The position numbers were made by a program, and so were the translations under genes. A DNA stretch of 64,000 nt from Anthoceros angustus. Its lineage: Eukaryota; Streptophyta; Anthocerotopsida; Anthocerotales; Anthocerotaceae. Below, piece after piece: positions 21,451 to 30,730 of the stretch (the stretch's first letter is position 1; the number at the start of each line of letters is the position of its first letter). The notes beneath the pieces were generated by a model. That model had not been told where the DNA came from, ran no database searches, and worked only from the letters and a program-made list of their open reading frames with translations. The DNA is taken from the NCBI GenBank assembly GCA_010909165.1, contig VJWM01000019.1, positions 1,426,001 to 1,490,000 on the forward strand. The letters are read 5' to 3'.

Positions 21451-24400
21451 ATGTCGCCCCTGCTGCTGCTCATCAATGTGTCCAAGCTGGTGGGGGTAGC
21501 TGGTGCCATCACTGTAGCTGCCAACGGCCTCGCGTTCCGGCATTTTCGGAAGAAAAATTTGGGGCCGCTGCGGGTGACGCTGGACGAGGAGCGGGAGGTG
21601 GTGGCCAGCTTCCCGGTGGATAAGGATGGTACGGTCGTGGTGGGCTTTGTTGTGTGCTTGGATTTGGGTGGTGGGCGGTGGGAATTCGGGCTTGGCTGGG
21701 GAATTGACGGCATTGTGGTGGTGGGTTTTGGATTGTGTGGTGCAGTGGATGAGGGAGGATTCTTCTTCGCATTGGCAACTGCCCCGGCGCATGTGGAGGA
21801 TAAGCTGGATGACGCCTGGCTGGAGTTCGCCAAGCAGGAGGAGGAGTCGGCGCAGGGGAGAGTGAAGGAGGAGGAGGAGGAGAAGGAGGAGGTGGAGGAG
21901 GAGGGGAAGGGTGGGGATGGTGGGAAGGAAGATGAGGATTTGGGGAGGGAGGGAAAGGGAGGAGAGGAGGTGGGTGAGGGGAAGGGCGCCGGGGAATTGG
22001 AGGTGGGGTCGGGGGATGTGAGCGAGATTTTGGTGCGGGGAGGGGATGAGGGTGCTGGGAAGAGTGTTCGAGAGGAGGCGTTTTCGGAGTGGGAGGTTGT
22101 GGCGGAGGCCGCGGAGAGGGATGCTGCCGGTGAGAAGGATGGGGCGGGGTTGCATGCAGGCGGCGACGAGGCGGAGAGGGCCAAGAATTTGCGGTCTGGG
22201 TCGTTTGTCGGGGAGCCCTTCTTCCGTTATCCTGAGGGGGATCAAGAACGAACTGCCAGGATAACTTCCGGAGCATGGAGGGCCAGGGGGACGGTTTTGG
22301 AGCCGACGCTGGAGTACAACCAGTTCAACTTGCCGTACAAGGTGAAGAAGACGGCCAAGGTGGCAATGGAGGCCATGTTGCGGGGCATCGAGAAGCTGAC
22401 CGAGGAGGAGGAGAAGCACAATGTGGCTGCATGGCATAACGCAAAGCGTCCGTAAGTTATTGTGTTGTCGGTAATTGTGGGTTGGGAGCCGGAGGGGGTT
22501 GTGTGTCTGAGCATCTGGTGGGTTGCACAGGGAAGAACGGCTGCGATTCTGGTCGGAACCTGACACGGAGCTGCAGCTGGCTCAGGGGACCAATGTCAGT
22601 GTGTTTCGGATGGGTATCGACTGGAGCAGGATTGTGCCTGAAGAGCCCATCAATGGGATGCAGAAAGCTGTAAGATTTGCTTGACCTTGCCGTACAGCTG
22701 TGTTGTGAATCCTCCGCCGTGTGCTTATTTTGGGTGAGTCTCTTGGCAGGTGAACTGGCATGCCGTGAAGCGGTACCGGTGGATCCTGCAAAGGGTGCAA
22801 GACCATGGTATGCGGATAATGCTTACCTTGTTTCATCACTCTCTGCCCACCTGGGCAGCTGCATATGGTGGTTGGAAGGAGAGCAAAACAGTTGATTATT
22901 TTGTGGAGTTTACGAGGTACCCATTCCCTGATCGCGCACCTGTCTCCCAAAACTTGCAGCTGTTTCAGCCCCGATTTGGTCTTGACATCCCTGCTCACTC
23001 CTGCAGGTTGGCAGTGGAGAGATTTGGAGATCTGGTTGACTATTGGGTCACCTTCAATGAACCTCACGTCTTTGCAATGCTCACGTATTGCGCTGGAGCA
23101 TGGCCAGGAGGTGATCCTAACCTGCTGGAAGTGGCAACCAGTATAATGCCTCGTGGTGTGTTCAAGTCGGCAATGGCTTACATGGCTGAAGCACATAACA
23201 GGGCCTATGACATCATCCACGCTTTTGGGTCATTACCTCTCTCTTCGTCTCGCATGACTTTGGTGTCCGAGCTTGTTTTCATCGACAGTAGCTCTCTATT
23301 GTTTCTGAGAAGTTTTGTTTGGGTATCTTGACAGCAACCAACACTCGAAAAGGGCCAAAGTGGGTGTCTCACATCACGTCTCATTCATGAGGCCGTATGG
23401 GCTATTCGATGTACCTGCAGTAGTTCTGAGCAACTGGATGACTCGCTACGCTTATGTCGACGACATAGCTGACAAATTGGACTACCTCGGGATAAATTAC
23501 TACGGACAGGTATTCCCCACAAGCTTTCCTGTCAAGGCAAGGCGTCTGCCTGTTCCAGGGCAGTGTTTTGCGGCACAGCATGATGTTCGCTGTTTTCACA
23601 GGAAATCATATCAGCACCTGGATTGAAACTTGTGGAGAACGAGGAGTTCAGCGAGTCAGGCAGGGGTGTATACCCCGATGGCTTGTACAGACTCCTCATG
23701 CAGTTCTACCACCGGTACAAAAGGTATGGCTTCTCATACATCATCACCGAGAACGGGGTCTCGGACGCAACTGATTACATCCGCCGGCCATATCTTGTGG
23801 AGCACCTTCTTGCAGTTCGTGCTGCTATGGATCAGGTATCTTGCAATATACTATGCAGCCCAGAACATCCTCTGCACAGTGTTACGTGCTGCAGCTCACT
23901 GTCGGGATTCTTCAGGGTGTACCTATCCAGGGCTACTGTTTCTGGACAACGTCAGACAACTGGGAATGGGCTGATGGATATGGCCCCAAGTTCGGACTAG
24001 CAGCAGTCGACCGAGAGAATGACTTGAAGAGGATATTGCGTCCTTCCTATCATCTATTCTCAGAGGTATCTGTCACACTGTTGCTCATACACAGTCCATG
24101 CAGAGGTGGTCCCGTATCTGCACTGCTGTACTCAAGGTGCTGCTCCACAGATCGTCAAGACGGGTAAGGTGACAAGACGGCAACGAGAGGCAGCCTGGAG
24201 AGAACTCATGGAAGCGGCTCGTCAGGGCAAGACACGTCCGTTCTGTCGAGCTGTGGACAAAAACGGTCTCATGTATGCTGGTAAGAACTCACCGAAGCTC
24301 AATGCTCCCGATCTGTACTTTCTTCAGAGGTGACCTCACTGACTCAGGCCATGGTTTTAGGTGGCTTGGACGAGCCAATCCAAAGACAGTTCGCCCAAAG

Positions 24401-24602
24401 GGACTGGCGTTTCGGCCATTACGAGGTGGAGGGACTTCAGGATCCCTTCAGCTCTCTGCTCAGGTCCCTGGCAAGCGTGCTCCTGCTAGGCCAGGCCAGC
24501 AAGAAGAAGAAGGAGCAGCAGGAACGGCTAGCCCCAGCTCAAGTCTTCTCAACCAATCTCCCGAGCTTGACCGAAAAGCAAGCAGCCACAGCTGGAGCCT
24601 GA
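21451..24602 (+). CDS. SFR2: SFR2-like galactolipid:galactolipid galactosyltransferase (GH1)
   Basis: Ten exons: 21451-21628, 21746-22451, 22531-22669, 22750-22916, 23007-23228, 23335-23509, 23602-23835, 23916-24065, 24151-24280, 24361-24602. They sum to 2343 bp, 780 residues. SFR2 is a chloroplast outer-envelope GH1 enzyme that moves galactose between MGDG molecules during freezing and dehydration. Family marks are an N-terminal hydrophobic anchor, FFFALATAPAHVEDKLDDAW, FRMGIDWSRIVPEEP, TLFHHSLP, the acid/base motif TFNEP (about residue 415), the nucleophile motif ITENG (about residue 579), YCFWTTSDNWEWADGYGPKFGL and the C-terminal RQREAAWRELM and DWRFGHYEV blocks. Unusual are about 120 extra residues (roughly 90-212), very Glu/Gly-rich, between the anchor region and the catalytic barrel. 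Intron 1 is 117 bp, in frame and stop-free, so its retention would not truncate the protein. Confidence 0.95.
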
Positions 24603-25007
24603 TGCTGTTGCATCAGAAAATTCTGTCGTTTCTGTGTACAAATGGGGGAAGCTTATTCCATTCAGAGGCTTTAGTCCAGTGTAGATAAGAGATGGATGGT
24701 GGGGATCCAATTGGTCCATGTAAATGTCATGCATAACTCATGTTGCACATTCCTGGGCTTTCCGAGAACCGTAGAATCTCTGACTGCAACGACATATACC
24801 CCAAGACGGTCCCTTCCTCGATGGTGGAGCCGGCAGCAGCGACACATCTTGATGAAGCAACTGATCGTGACACGTGAGCGACACTGCCACTTGTCCCGGC
24901 TGCCAAAGTGCCGCGTATACCTGCACGGATTGTCACCAGCCGCCAGCGTTTAAAGCGCGGAGCTCAAACTGTTGTGGGAATTTGGAACAGCTGAGCTTTG
25001 GAGGGCC
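24603..25007. other. Intergenic between SFR2 and SnRK1 gamma
   Basis: This 405-bp stretch lies between two same-strand genes. It should hold the SFR2 3' UTR and the promoter and leader of the next gene. No conserved ORF is seen. Confidence 0.45.
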
Positions 25008-26809
25008 ATGGCAGAGATGCAGCAGAGTCCGAGGAAGCGGATTCCTGAGGAGGTGGAGGAGACGTGGGGCAAGCAGCAGGAGCTCCCCCCGGAGCAGCGT
25101 CTGAACTCGGCCTTCGAGCACATCCCCCTTGCCGATTTCCCCGATCTCACCAAGGCTCCCTGTAGGTCACGAGCTATGCTGGGTTGTGCTGTTGCTGCTT
25201 CTCCTTTTCCTTCTGGTGGGTTCCAGAGAGAATGTGAGAATGAAGCTTGCTTGAGTGTGTGTGGCAGTGGTGGAGGTACGCTCCGATGCCAACATCCGAG
25301 ACGCGGTTCGAATTCTGGCGGAGCACAACCTGCTGAGCGCGCCTGTGGTGCACGTGGATGCTGCGGAGGATGCGGGATGGATGGACCGGTACCTCGGGCT
25401 GGTGGAGTCGGCTGCCATTGTGTTGTGGGTTTTGAGCAAGGTGGGTTGCAGTGCAGTGGAGTAGAATGTGGGCATCTGTGAGTGTTGGAGATGGAGGCGA
25501 AGTCCGGGATTGAGCGTGGGCTTGGCAGGCGGAGGCGGCGGCTGCAGGAATCATCGCGGCAGCTTCCGGAACCGGGGCTGCAGCGGGGGCTCTGATCGGG
25601 GCGGTGGGAGCGCTGGCTCTGGGGGCCCCGCCGGTGGGCTTGGCTGCTGCGGCAGCGCTGGCGTCTGTGGGAGCGGGGGCAGCCGGGGGGCTGGGGGTGT
25701 CCATTTCGGGCCCAGGCACATCCGGGCCGCAGGCTGCGGCGTCCATGGGCGGGGAGTTCTTCGAGGCTCTGACGGAATCTGGGTTTTATCAGGAATCGAA
25801 GGTGGGGATGGTGATTGGTGAGGGAGGTGGGGATGCATGTGGGTGCTGTGTTGCGTTTTTGAGGGCTGAGGGCGTTTTTCGGCAGTGCAGGTGAAGGACA
25901 TAGTGGGGTCCTTCCGGTGGGCTCCCTTCCTGCCTGTCCGGCCGGCCGACTCTCTGCTGACAGTTCTGCTGCTGCTGTCCAAGTACCGGATGAAGAGCTT
26001 GCCTGTGGTGGAAACCGGGGACCGGGAGATCAAGGGGCTGATTTCGCAGATAGGGGTCATCCACATGCTGTCTCAGTGCAGCGGGTACTCCTGGTTCGAC
26101 AGTGTCGGGAAGAGGAAGCTGCAGGAGCTGAGCCTTCCTGTCATGAAGCATGGGGAGGTGGTGAAGGTGGGTGGCTATGGGTTGGAGTTGAGACTGTCGG
26201 CCTGTGTCCAGTCCTTATGGGGATGCAGTAATAATGTACCATGTGCATTCTGTTGCGCAGGTCTCGGAGGACGACCCGGTGCTTGATGCATTCAAGCGGA
26301 TGAGCGAACATGGGTTCGGTGGCATTCCAGTCGTTGCATCCGGAAGTGGGAATAAGCTGGTGGGAAATATCAGCACACGCGATATTCTCATTCTGCTCAC
26401 ATCTCCCAGGGCCTTCAAGGAGTACAGGTATGGTGCTCCATCTTACCCCCTCTGGAAGAGGGCACTGCATCATCCACTCTTAACTGACAGTGAGGCCGTT
26501 CGGATCTGTGACAGGCGATTCACTGTTGGGAACTTTCTGGAAGCAGCAAGGACTCACCTGCAAGAACAGGGATTGGATTCCCCACTTGGTAGACCACCCG
26601 TGACATGTTCTGCCACTGACACGCTGAAGGACGTGATTAATAAGCTGGATGAAGCAAGAATTCACCGCATTTACGTTGTCAGCGATGAAGAGCACCAGCT
26701 GCAAGGTGTTGTTACACTCAGAGACATCATCTCCAAATTTGTGGTGGAACCGGATGGCTACTTTGGGGACTTCTTCCAGGAAGTGGTTCCTCAGAAGAAA
26801 TCTGCCTGA
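25008..26809 (+). CDS. SnRK1 regulatory subunit gamma (SNF4-like, four CBS motifs)
   Basis: Six exons: 25008-25161, 25268-25440, 25529-25801, 25891-26166, 26261-26427, 26515-26809. They sum to 1338 bp, 445 residues. The start at 25008 has ATGG context. An upstream in-frame ATG at 24972 would add 12 residues. The gene is the plant KIN-gamma type: EQRLNSAFEHIPLADFPDL, a first CBS (SDANIRDAVRILAEHNLLSAPVV ... YLGLVESAAIVLWVL), a long Ala/Gly-rich insert (residues about 110-185), then SFRWAPFLPV and CBS2-4 with GGIPVV, LVGNISTRDI and RIYVVSDEEHQLQGVVTLRDII. It should be the adenylate/energy-sensing-type subunit of the SnRK1 kinase, acting in cytosol and nucleus. No N-terminal carbohydrate-binding domain is present, so it is not the KIN-beta-gamma form. 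The Ala/Gly insert is also present in the angiosperm proteins as I recall them. Confidence 0.93.
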
Positions 26810-27296
26810 GCGACTAATTTGTGTCACCAGACACAATGCTCATTACCTCACAGTTGACATTCACAGTTCTATTCATCGACGAATACCAAGTTACATGGTC
26901 TGGTGGAACCGTTCTGGAGTTGCTGAAACGAGGGTAGACCTCCTACCACTTTCTGTTGTCATTACCAATTTTGTGAGCAAGATGGAGAAGAAGAAATCTA
27001 TTCTAGTCCCACTTGGACGGAATTTCCGAAAGGTCATGGACTTTGCTACTTCACAACTTGTACCATGGTGTGCTTGAGCTACGTGCACCAAGGGCATCCA
27101 CTCCCTTTAGGCACCTCATGTATATGGAATTAGACAAGTCATCTCATAGGGCAAGTCCATGGGTATGTGGTAACATAGAGTTCAATATATCAGTTTCCAG
27201 TTGAGGAAGAGCCAAAGGCTATCGAAAGGCCAGGTTCTGTTTACAGCATACTTGGATCGGTCGTCAATGGCTACCATCCTTGGCCTAAAAATCCAC
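26810..27296. other. 3' flank of SnRK1 gamma plus displaced PI31 tail
   Basis: No gene. The end of this stretch (about 27233-27303) is a diverged copy of the PI31 terminal exon tail and 3' flank; see the repeat entry. Confidence 0.45.
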
Positions 27297-27303
27297 CTGG
27301 AAA
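27233..27303. repeat. Displaced partial copy of PI31 3' end (direct repeat, copy 1)
   Basis: The stretch from 'ttctgtttacagcatacttg' to 'ccacctggaaagggg' repeats, with mismatches and one 14-15 bp gap, the sequence at about 30645-30730, in the same orientation. The 30.7-kb copy contains the real stop codon and 3' flank of PI31 (minus strand), so this copy is a fragment of that gene. Confidence 0.85.
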
Positions 27304-27425
27304 GGGGTAGAGGCATGCGGCTTAGAGGGGAAGGGGAAGGGGCAGGAGTAGGGGCAGGGGTAGGGGAGGAGCAGGAGCAGGGGCAGTGGTAGGGGCAGGC
27401 GCAGGGGCAAGGGTAGGGTAGGGAC
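27297..27425 (+). repeat. G-rich low-complexity tract
   Basis: Irregular repeats of 'ggggcagg', 'ggggtagg' and 'ggggaagg' with many runs of three to four G on the plus strand. The run spacing would permit G-quadruplex folding. No coding sense. Confidence 0.8.
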
Positions 27426-27454
27426 ACGCGGCTTAAAGGCTAAGCGTCCTTGGG

Positions 27455-27860
27455 CTTCGGCTATGGACTTGGTCCTTGGATCTCGAGATTCTCCTTTCAT
27501 GCTTACCTATACTTGCCTATGTATGCAGCATTCGAGTTCAGGATTCATTCAGCAGCTTCCATTTGAGATAATAGCAATCTGTTTGCAAGTTCTGGTTTTT
27601 CAAGGTTAAGGTTTTTCCAGTTCCAGTTCCAGTTCAGGTTTTGCTGATCAGGTCAGAAAACTTCAGCAAGGTCATGTGTTTTCGTTTGCATATTACTTGC
27701 TTGTGTTGTAGCCTTGATGCCTATCATTAGCGTCATTGGGCTTCAGCAACGTACTTGGTCCTTGGATCTCCTTTCATACTTACCTATACTTGCCTATATA
27801 TACCTATCTATGCAGCAATTAGGTCCAGGGTTCATTAGGATTCATTCGGCAGCTTGAAGC
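27455..27860 (+). repeat. About 100-bp direct repeat pair
   Basis: The block containing 'acttggtccttggatctc' and 'acttacctatacttgcctat', ending in 'gattcattc.gcagctt', occurs at about 27458-27560 and again at about 27740-27860. The second copy runs directly into the 27-bp minisatellite, so the minisatellite probably arose by expansion of the end of this repeat. Confidence 0.75.
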
Positions 27861-28090
27861 TTCCCTCACTAGCATTCATTCAGCAGCTTCCCTCTTTAGG
27901 ATTCATTCGGCAGCTTCCCTCATTAGGATTCATTCCGCAGCTTCCCTCATTAGGATTCATTCCGCAGCTTCCCTCATTAGGATTCATTCGGCAGCTTCCC
28001 TCATTAGGATTCATTCCGCAGCTTCCCTCATTAGGATTCATTCAGCAGATTCGCTCATTAGATTCATTCAGCAGCTTCCCTAGTTAGCGC
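27838..28090 (+). repeat. 27-bp minisatellite, about nine units
   Basis: The unit is 'attcattcNgcagcttccc' followed by 'tcattagg', with N being g, c or a. The central units are almost identical and the outer ones degenerate, as expected for replication slippage or unequal exchange. Because 27 is a multiple of three, the array is open in frame on the plus strand (27854-28087). I regard that ORF as a by-product. Confidence 0.9.
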
Positions 28091-28516
28091 TCATTCACCA
28101 GCTTTTAAGAGCAATCCAGTTGCAAGTTCTAAAGTGAGTGAGCGTCACCCTTGGTGTCGACTTCTTGAATTGTTGGCAGGGTGGTGAGTTGTGCCCCGGC
28201 TGTCTGGCTTCCTTTTGATGAGATCGTGAATGTGATGAATATGGCGATTGTTTTGGGACAACTACAAGAGTGAGATTGGGATTACCACTTAGCGCTTGTC
28301 CCTTTGTGCAAGAGTAACTTCTGATATTTTCTACTCCTATGTTAGATAACTACAAGAGTGAGATCTGGAGTGTAATTGATAAAATGATATTGGTGTTGTT
28401 TAGCACTTGTCATGCTATTATGTCTTTCCTATTTATAATATACGTGATTGGTTACTTCAGAAGTTAATTTGTTAATTTGATTCCAGCCAATCAATCAATC
28501 AACTTAAGATTTTGTT
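28091..28516. other. AT-rich spacer
   Basis: No gene. A short repeated phrase, 'aactacaagagtgagat', occurs at about 28259-28275 and again at about 28348-28364. Confidence 0.4.
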
Positions 28517-29266
28517 GTGTGTTTTGAAGGACGCAACAGAAACTGTATGAAAGACAGTGAAGATCATATATTAGATTACGAGATGGAAAATGGTACTCGT
28601 GATTTGTCTACACTCGCGAATGAAGAGCAACCAAGAGAGAATGAGACAGAGAAGGAGGACACAGAGGCGAACGCCAAAATACAACAAAAGAGTGCAAAGA
28701 AGAAGACTCGTGATCTGTCTACATTCGCGAATGAAGAGCAACCAAGAGATAATGAGATAGAGAAGGAGGACACAGAGGAGAACGCCAAAATACAACAAAA
28801 GAGCGCAAAGAAGAAGAGAAACAAGAGACAAAAAAGAAACAAGGAGCAGAAGACTGACTCTAGCCTTCAAGGGAAGAAAGAACCACAACCAAGTAGAGTA
28901 TTGGAGAAGAAGATAGAATGTTGCAATCAGGTGAAAGAAAAAATCATGCAACAGAGCGCCGCAAAAGAAGAGGAGAACAAGAATGCCGCAAAAGAAGAAG
29001 AGAACAAGAAACAGAAAGTAACACAGGAAAAGTCTAAAAGAGAATGTAGCACTAAAAACAAAGAAAAAACAGCACAAAGTAGGGAAAAGGCAAAGGAGAA
29101 GTATGAGAGAGAATTTAGGACCAAAGAGAGGAAATACAAATTAGATAGAGAACTTAGAGCACAAGATAGAGAAAATGGGAAACATATTCAAGTCTCTCTT
29201 TACTATGGAGATTTCCCACATGCTACTGATGAATATCTAGATTTGACAACATATATTTTTTATTAA
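28517..29266 (+). CDS. Hypothetical Lys/Glu-rich protein, likely element-derived
   Basis: Single 249-codon ORF with AT-rich codons unlike the neighbouring genes. It is almost entirely charged residues (K, E, Q, N) and probably forms long helix or coiled coil. Near the N-terminus an about 39-residue block beginning TRDLSTLANEEQPR is repeated as TRDLSTFANEEQPR, matching a 117-bp direct repeat in the DNA (28593 and 28710 region). The C-terminus ends with a less charged piece (HIQVSLYYGDFPHATDEYLD). I recognise no domain. Similar charged N-terminal regions occur in plant transposon proteins such as Helitron-type helicases, but no helicase or Rep motif is present. It sits in a repeat island with no introns visible. 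It could be a genuine orphan, a transposon fragment or non-coding. Confidence 0.4.
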   Translation: MCFEGRNRNCMKDSEDHILDYEMENGTRDLSTLANEEQPRENETEKEDTEANAKIQQKSAKKKTRDLSTFANEEQPRDNEIEKEDTEENAKIQQKSAKKKRNKRQKRNKEQKTDSSLQGKKEPQPSRVLEKKIECCNQVKEKIMQQSAAKEEENKNAAKEEENKKQKVTQEKSKRECSTKNKEKTAQSREKAKEKYEREFRTKERKYKLDRELRAQDRENGKHIQVSLYYGDFPHATDEYLDLTTYIFY

Positions 29267-29384
29267 TTACCACACTCATCATTTTTTCTACGAAAGCTAT
29301 AAGGCTTTACAAACATTTTGCACTTTGTACAGAAAGCCCCTGAGAGATGGGAATAAAAACCCGCTTAATCACGGGTCAGCACCC

Positions 29385-29720
29385 CTTCAGGACTAGGTCT
29401 GTACATAGCGAACAGGACTAGGTCCGTACCTAGCGAACAAAACGTACGGGAACATAGAAGCAGCGACATGGCGGACAAAACTAGGTCCATACCTAGCGAA
29501 CAAAACGAACGGGAACACAGAAGCAGCGACATGGCGGACAAAACTAGGTCTGTACCTAGCGGACATAGAAGCAGCGCCATGGCGGACGAACTAGGTCCAT
29601 ACCTAGCGGACAAAACTAACGGAAACACAGAAGCAGTGACATGGCGGACAAAACTAGGTCTGTACCTAGCGGACCAAACGAACGGGAACATAGAAGCAGC
29701 GACATGGTGGACAAAACGCA
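29385..29720 (+). repeat. 62/63-bp minisatellite with internal palindromes
   Basis: The phrase 'ctaggtcc.tacctagcg' recurs at about 29393, 29418, 29481, 29544, 29590 and 29652, giving 63-bp spacing for full units and shorter spacing for two partial ones. Each unit carries the inverted repeat CTAGGT-n4-ACCTAG. Units also share 'gaagcagcgacatggcggac'. ORFs through it on both strands exist because the unit is a multiple of three. Confidence 0.9.
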
Positions 29721-30644
29721 CCGGAACCCAAAAGCAGCACAAATTAGAAAACACACATAGCCCTAGTCCATGGAACAAGCATCCCATTACCAATTGAAGA
29801 GACCAACACATTCTTCTTGCGTAATTGGCTTGACCACATTACATCCTTGTTGGTACATGCTTTATGACTACAATTGAGGCATATGATAGAAGGACGAGAA
29901 GACCTCTTCTTATTAACCCCAGTATAGTATATATCGGATCAACTTATGCATAGTCTTGAACATAACATTTTCATTTTATACCTGTTTTTATCAAATTTTC
30001 TACCAAATTTACTTTTGCGCAAACTATGGGTTGATCCTTAGACCAAATTGGATTTTTTTGTTGGATAAAATACGCTCTTGTACATGATGTGTCAATACAC
30101 CGACTCGAAAGATGCTCTTATTAGGTGCATTTGAACTATGGTGGTGTTAGCCAGGTTAGAGATGATTAGAGTAACCTCATGGGCATCTAGTTGTTGGGAC
30201 CTTACATCATTTCTACATCGATGCCTGGGTCACCAGGTTTGAAGTTGAAAATCATATTCTCTATAAATCCCCTTAACATACCCTTGTGAATCCTCGTACA
30301 TCCCCCATACCCCCATAACTGTCAATGTCACAGTTACGGACATAAAATTAGTAAAACGTGCAGAGAATTGTATGTTATTATGTATATATATTTATATATA
30401 TATTTACACCCATTTATACACGTGAAATTGTTACGACACAATTTGGCGACCGAGCAAGATTGAGTTGTCATGCCCCTAGGACGCCCGCGAAAGAAACTCA
30501 AAACGTTTTTTACAACGTAGAAAACGAACGAAATGATAAAAAATACGGAGCCTCTTCGTAACTAGGCCTGCATCTACTTATCCTCTGTTCCTGTTATTTA
30601 CAAGTGCTTCCAAAATGAACCTAGACACAGAGCCCTTGCTTTGT
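29721..30644. other. AT-rich spacer, no recognised gene
   Basis: About 0.9 kb with TA-rich stretches near 30380-30420. Small ORFs have no family motif. I cannot assign terminal repeats or a transposon class. Confidence 0.4.
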
Positions 30645-30730
30645 TCTGTTTACAGCATACTTGGATCGGTTGGTTAGACCCACCAATCAATGGCTACCAT
30701 TCTTGGCCTAAAGATCCACCTAGAAAGGGT
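30645..30730. repeat. PI31 3' end (direct repeat, copy 2)
   Basis: This is the in-gene counterpart of the 27233-27303 fragment, covering the last codons, stop and 3' flank of PI31. The two copies bracket about 3.4 kb of AT-rich, repeat-filled sequence. Confidence 0.85.

Noticed and set aside
21010-22566. 518-codon minus-strand ORF across the SFR2 5' part
   Set aside because: Pro/Ser-rich mirror of the Glu/Gly-rich SFR2 exon. SFR2 on the plus strand is supported by homology and splice phase.
27854-28087. 77-codon ORF of repeated LPSLGFI units
   Set aside because: Produced by the 27-bp minisatellite. No start context or conserved sequence.
29365-29811. ORFs on both strands through the 63-bp minisatellite
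   Set aside because: The unit is a multiple of three, so open frames are expected.
27233-30730. LTR retrotransposon bounded by the two direct repeats
   Set aside because: The repeats are a gene 3' end, only about 75-85 bp and diverged, and no gag/pol, primer-binding site or polypurine tract is visible between them.
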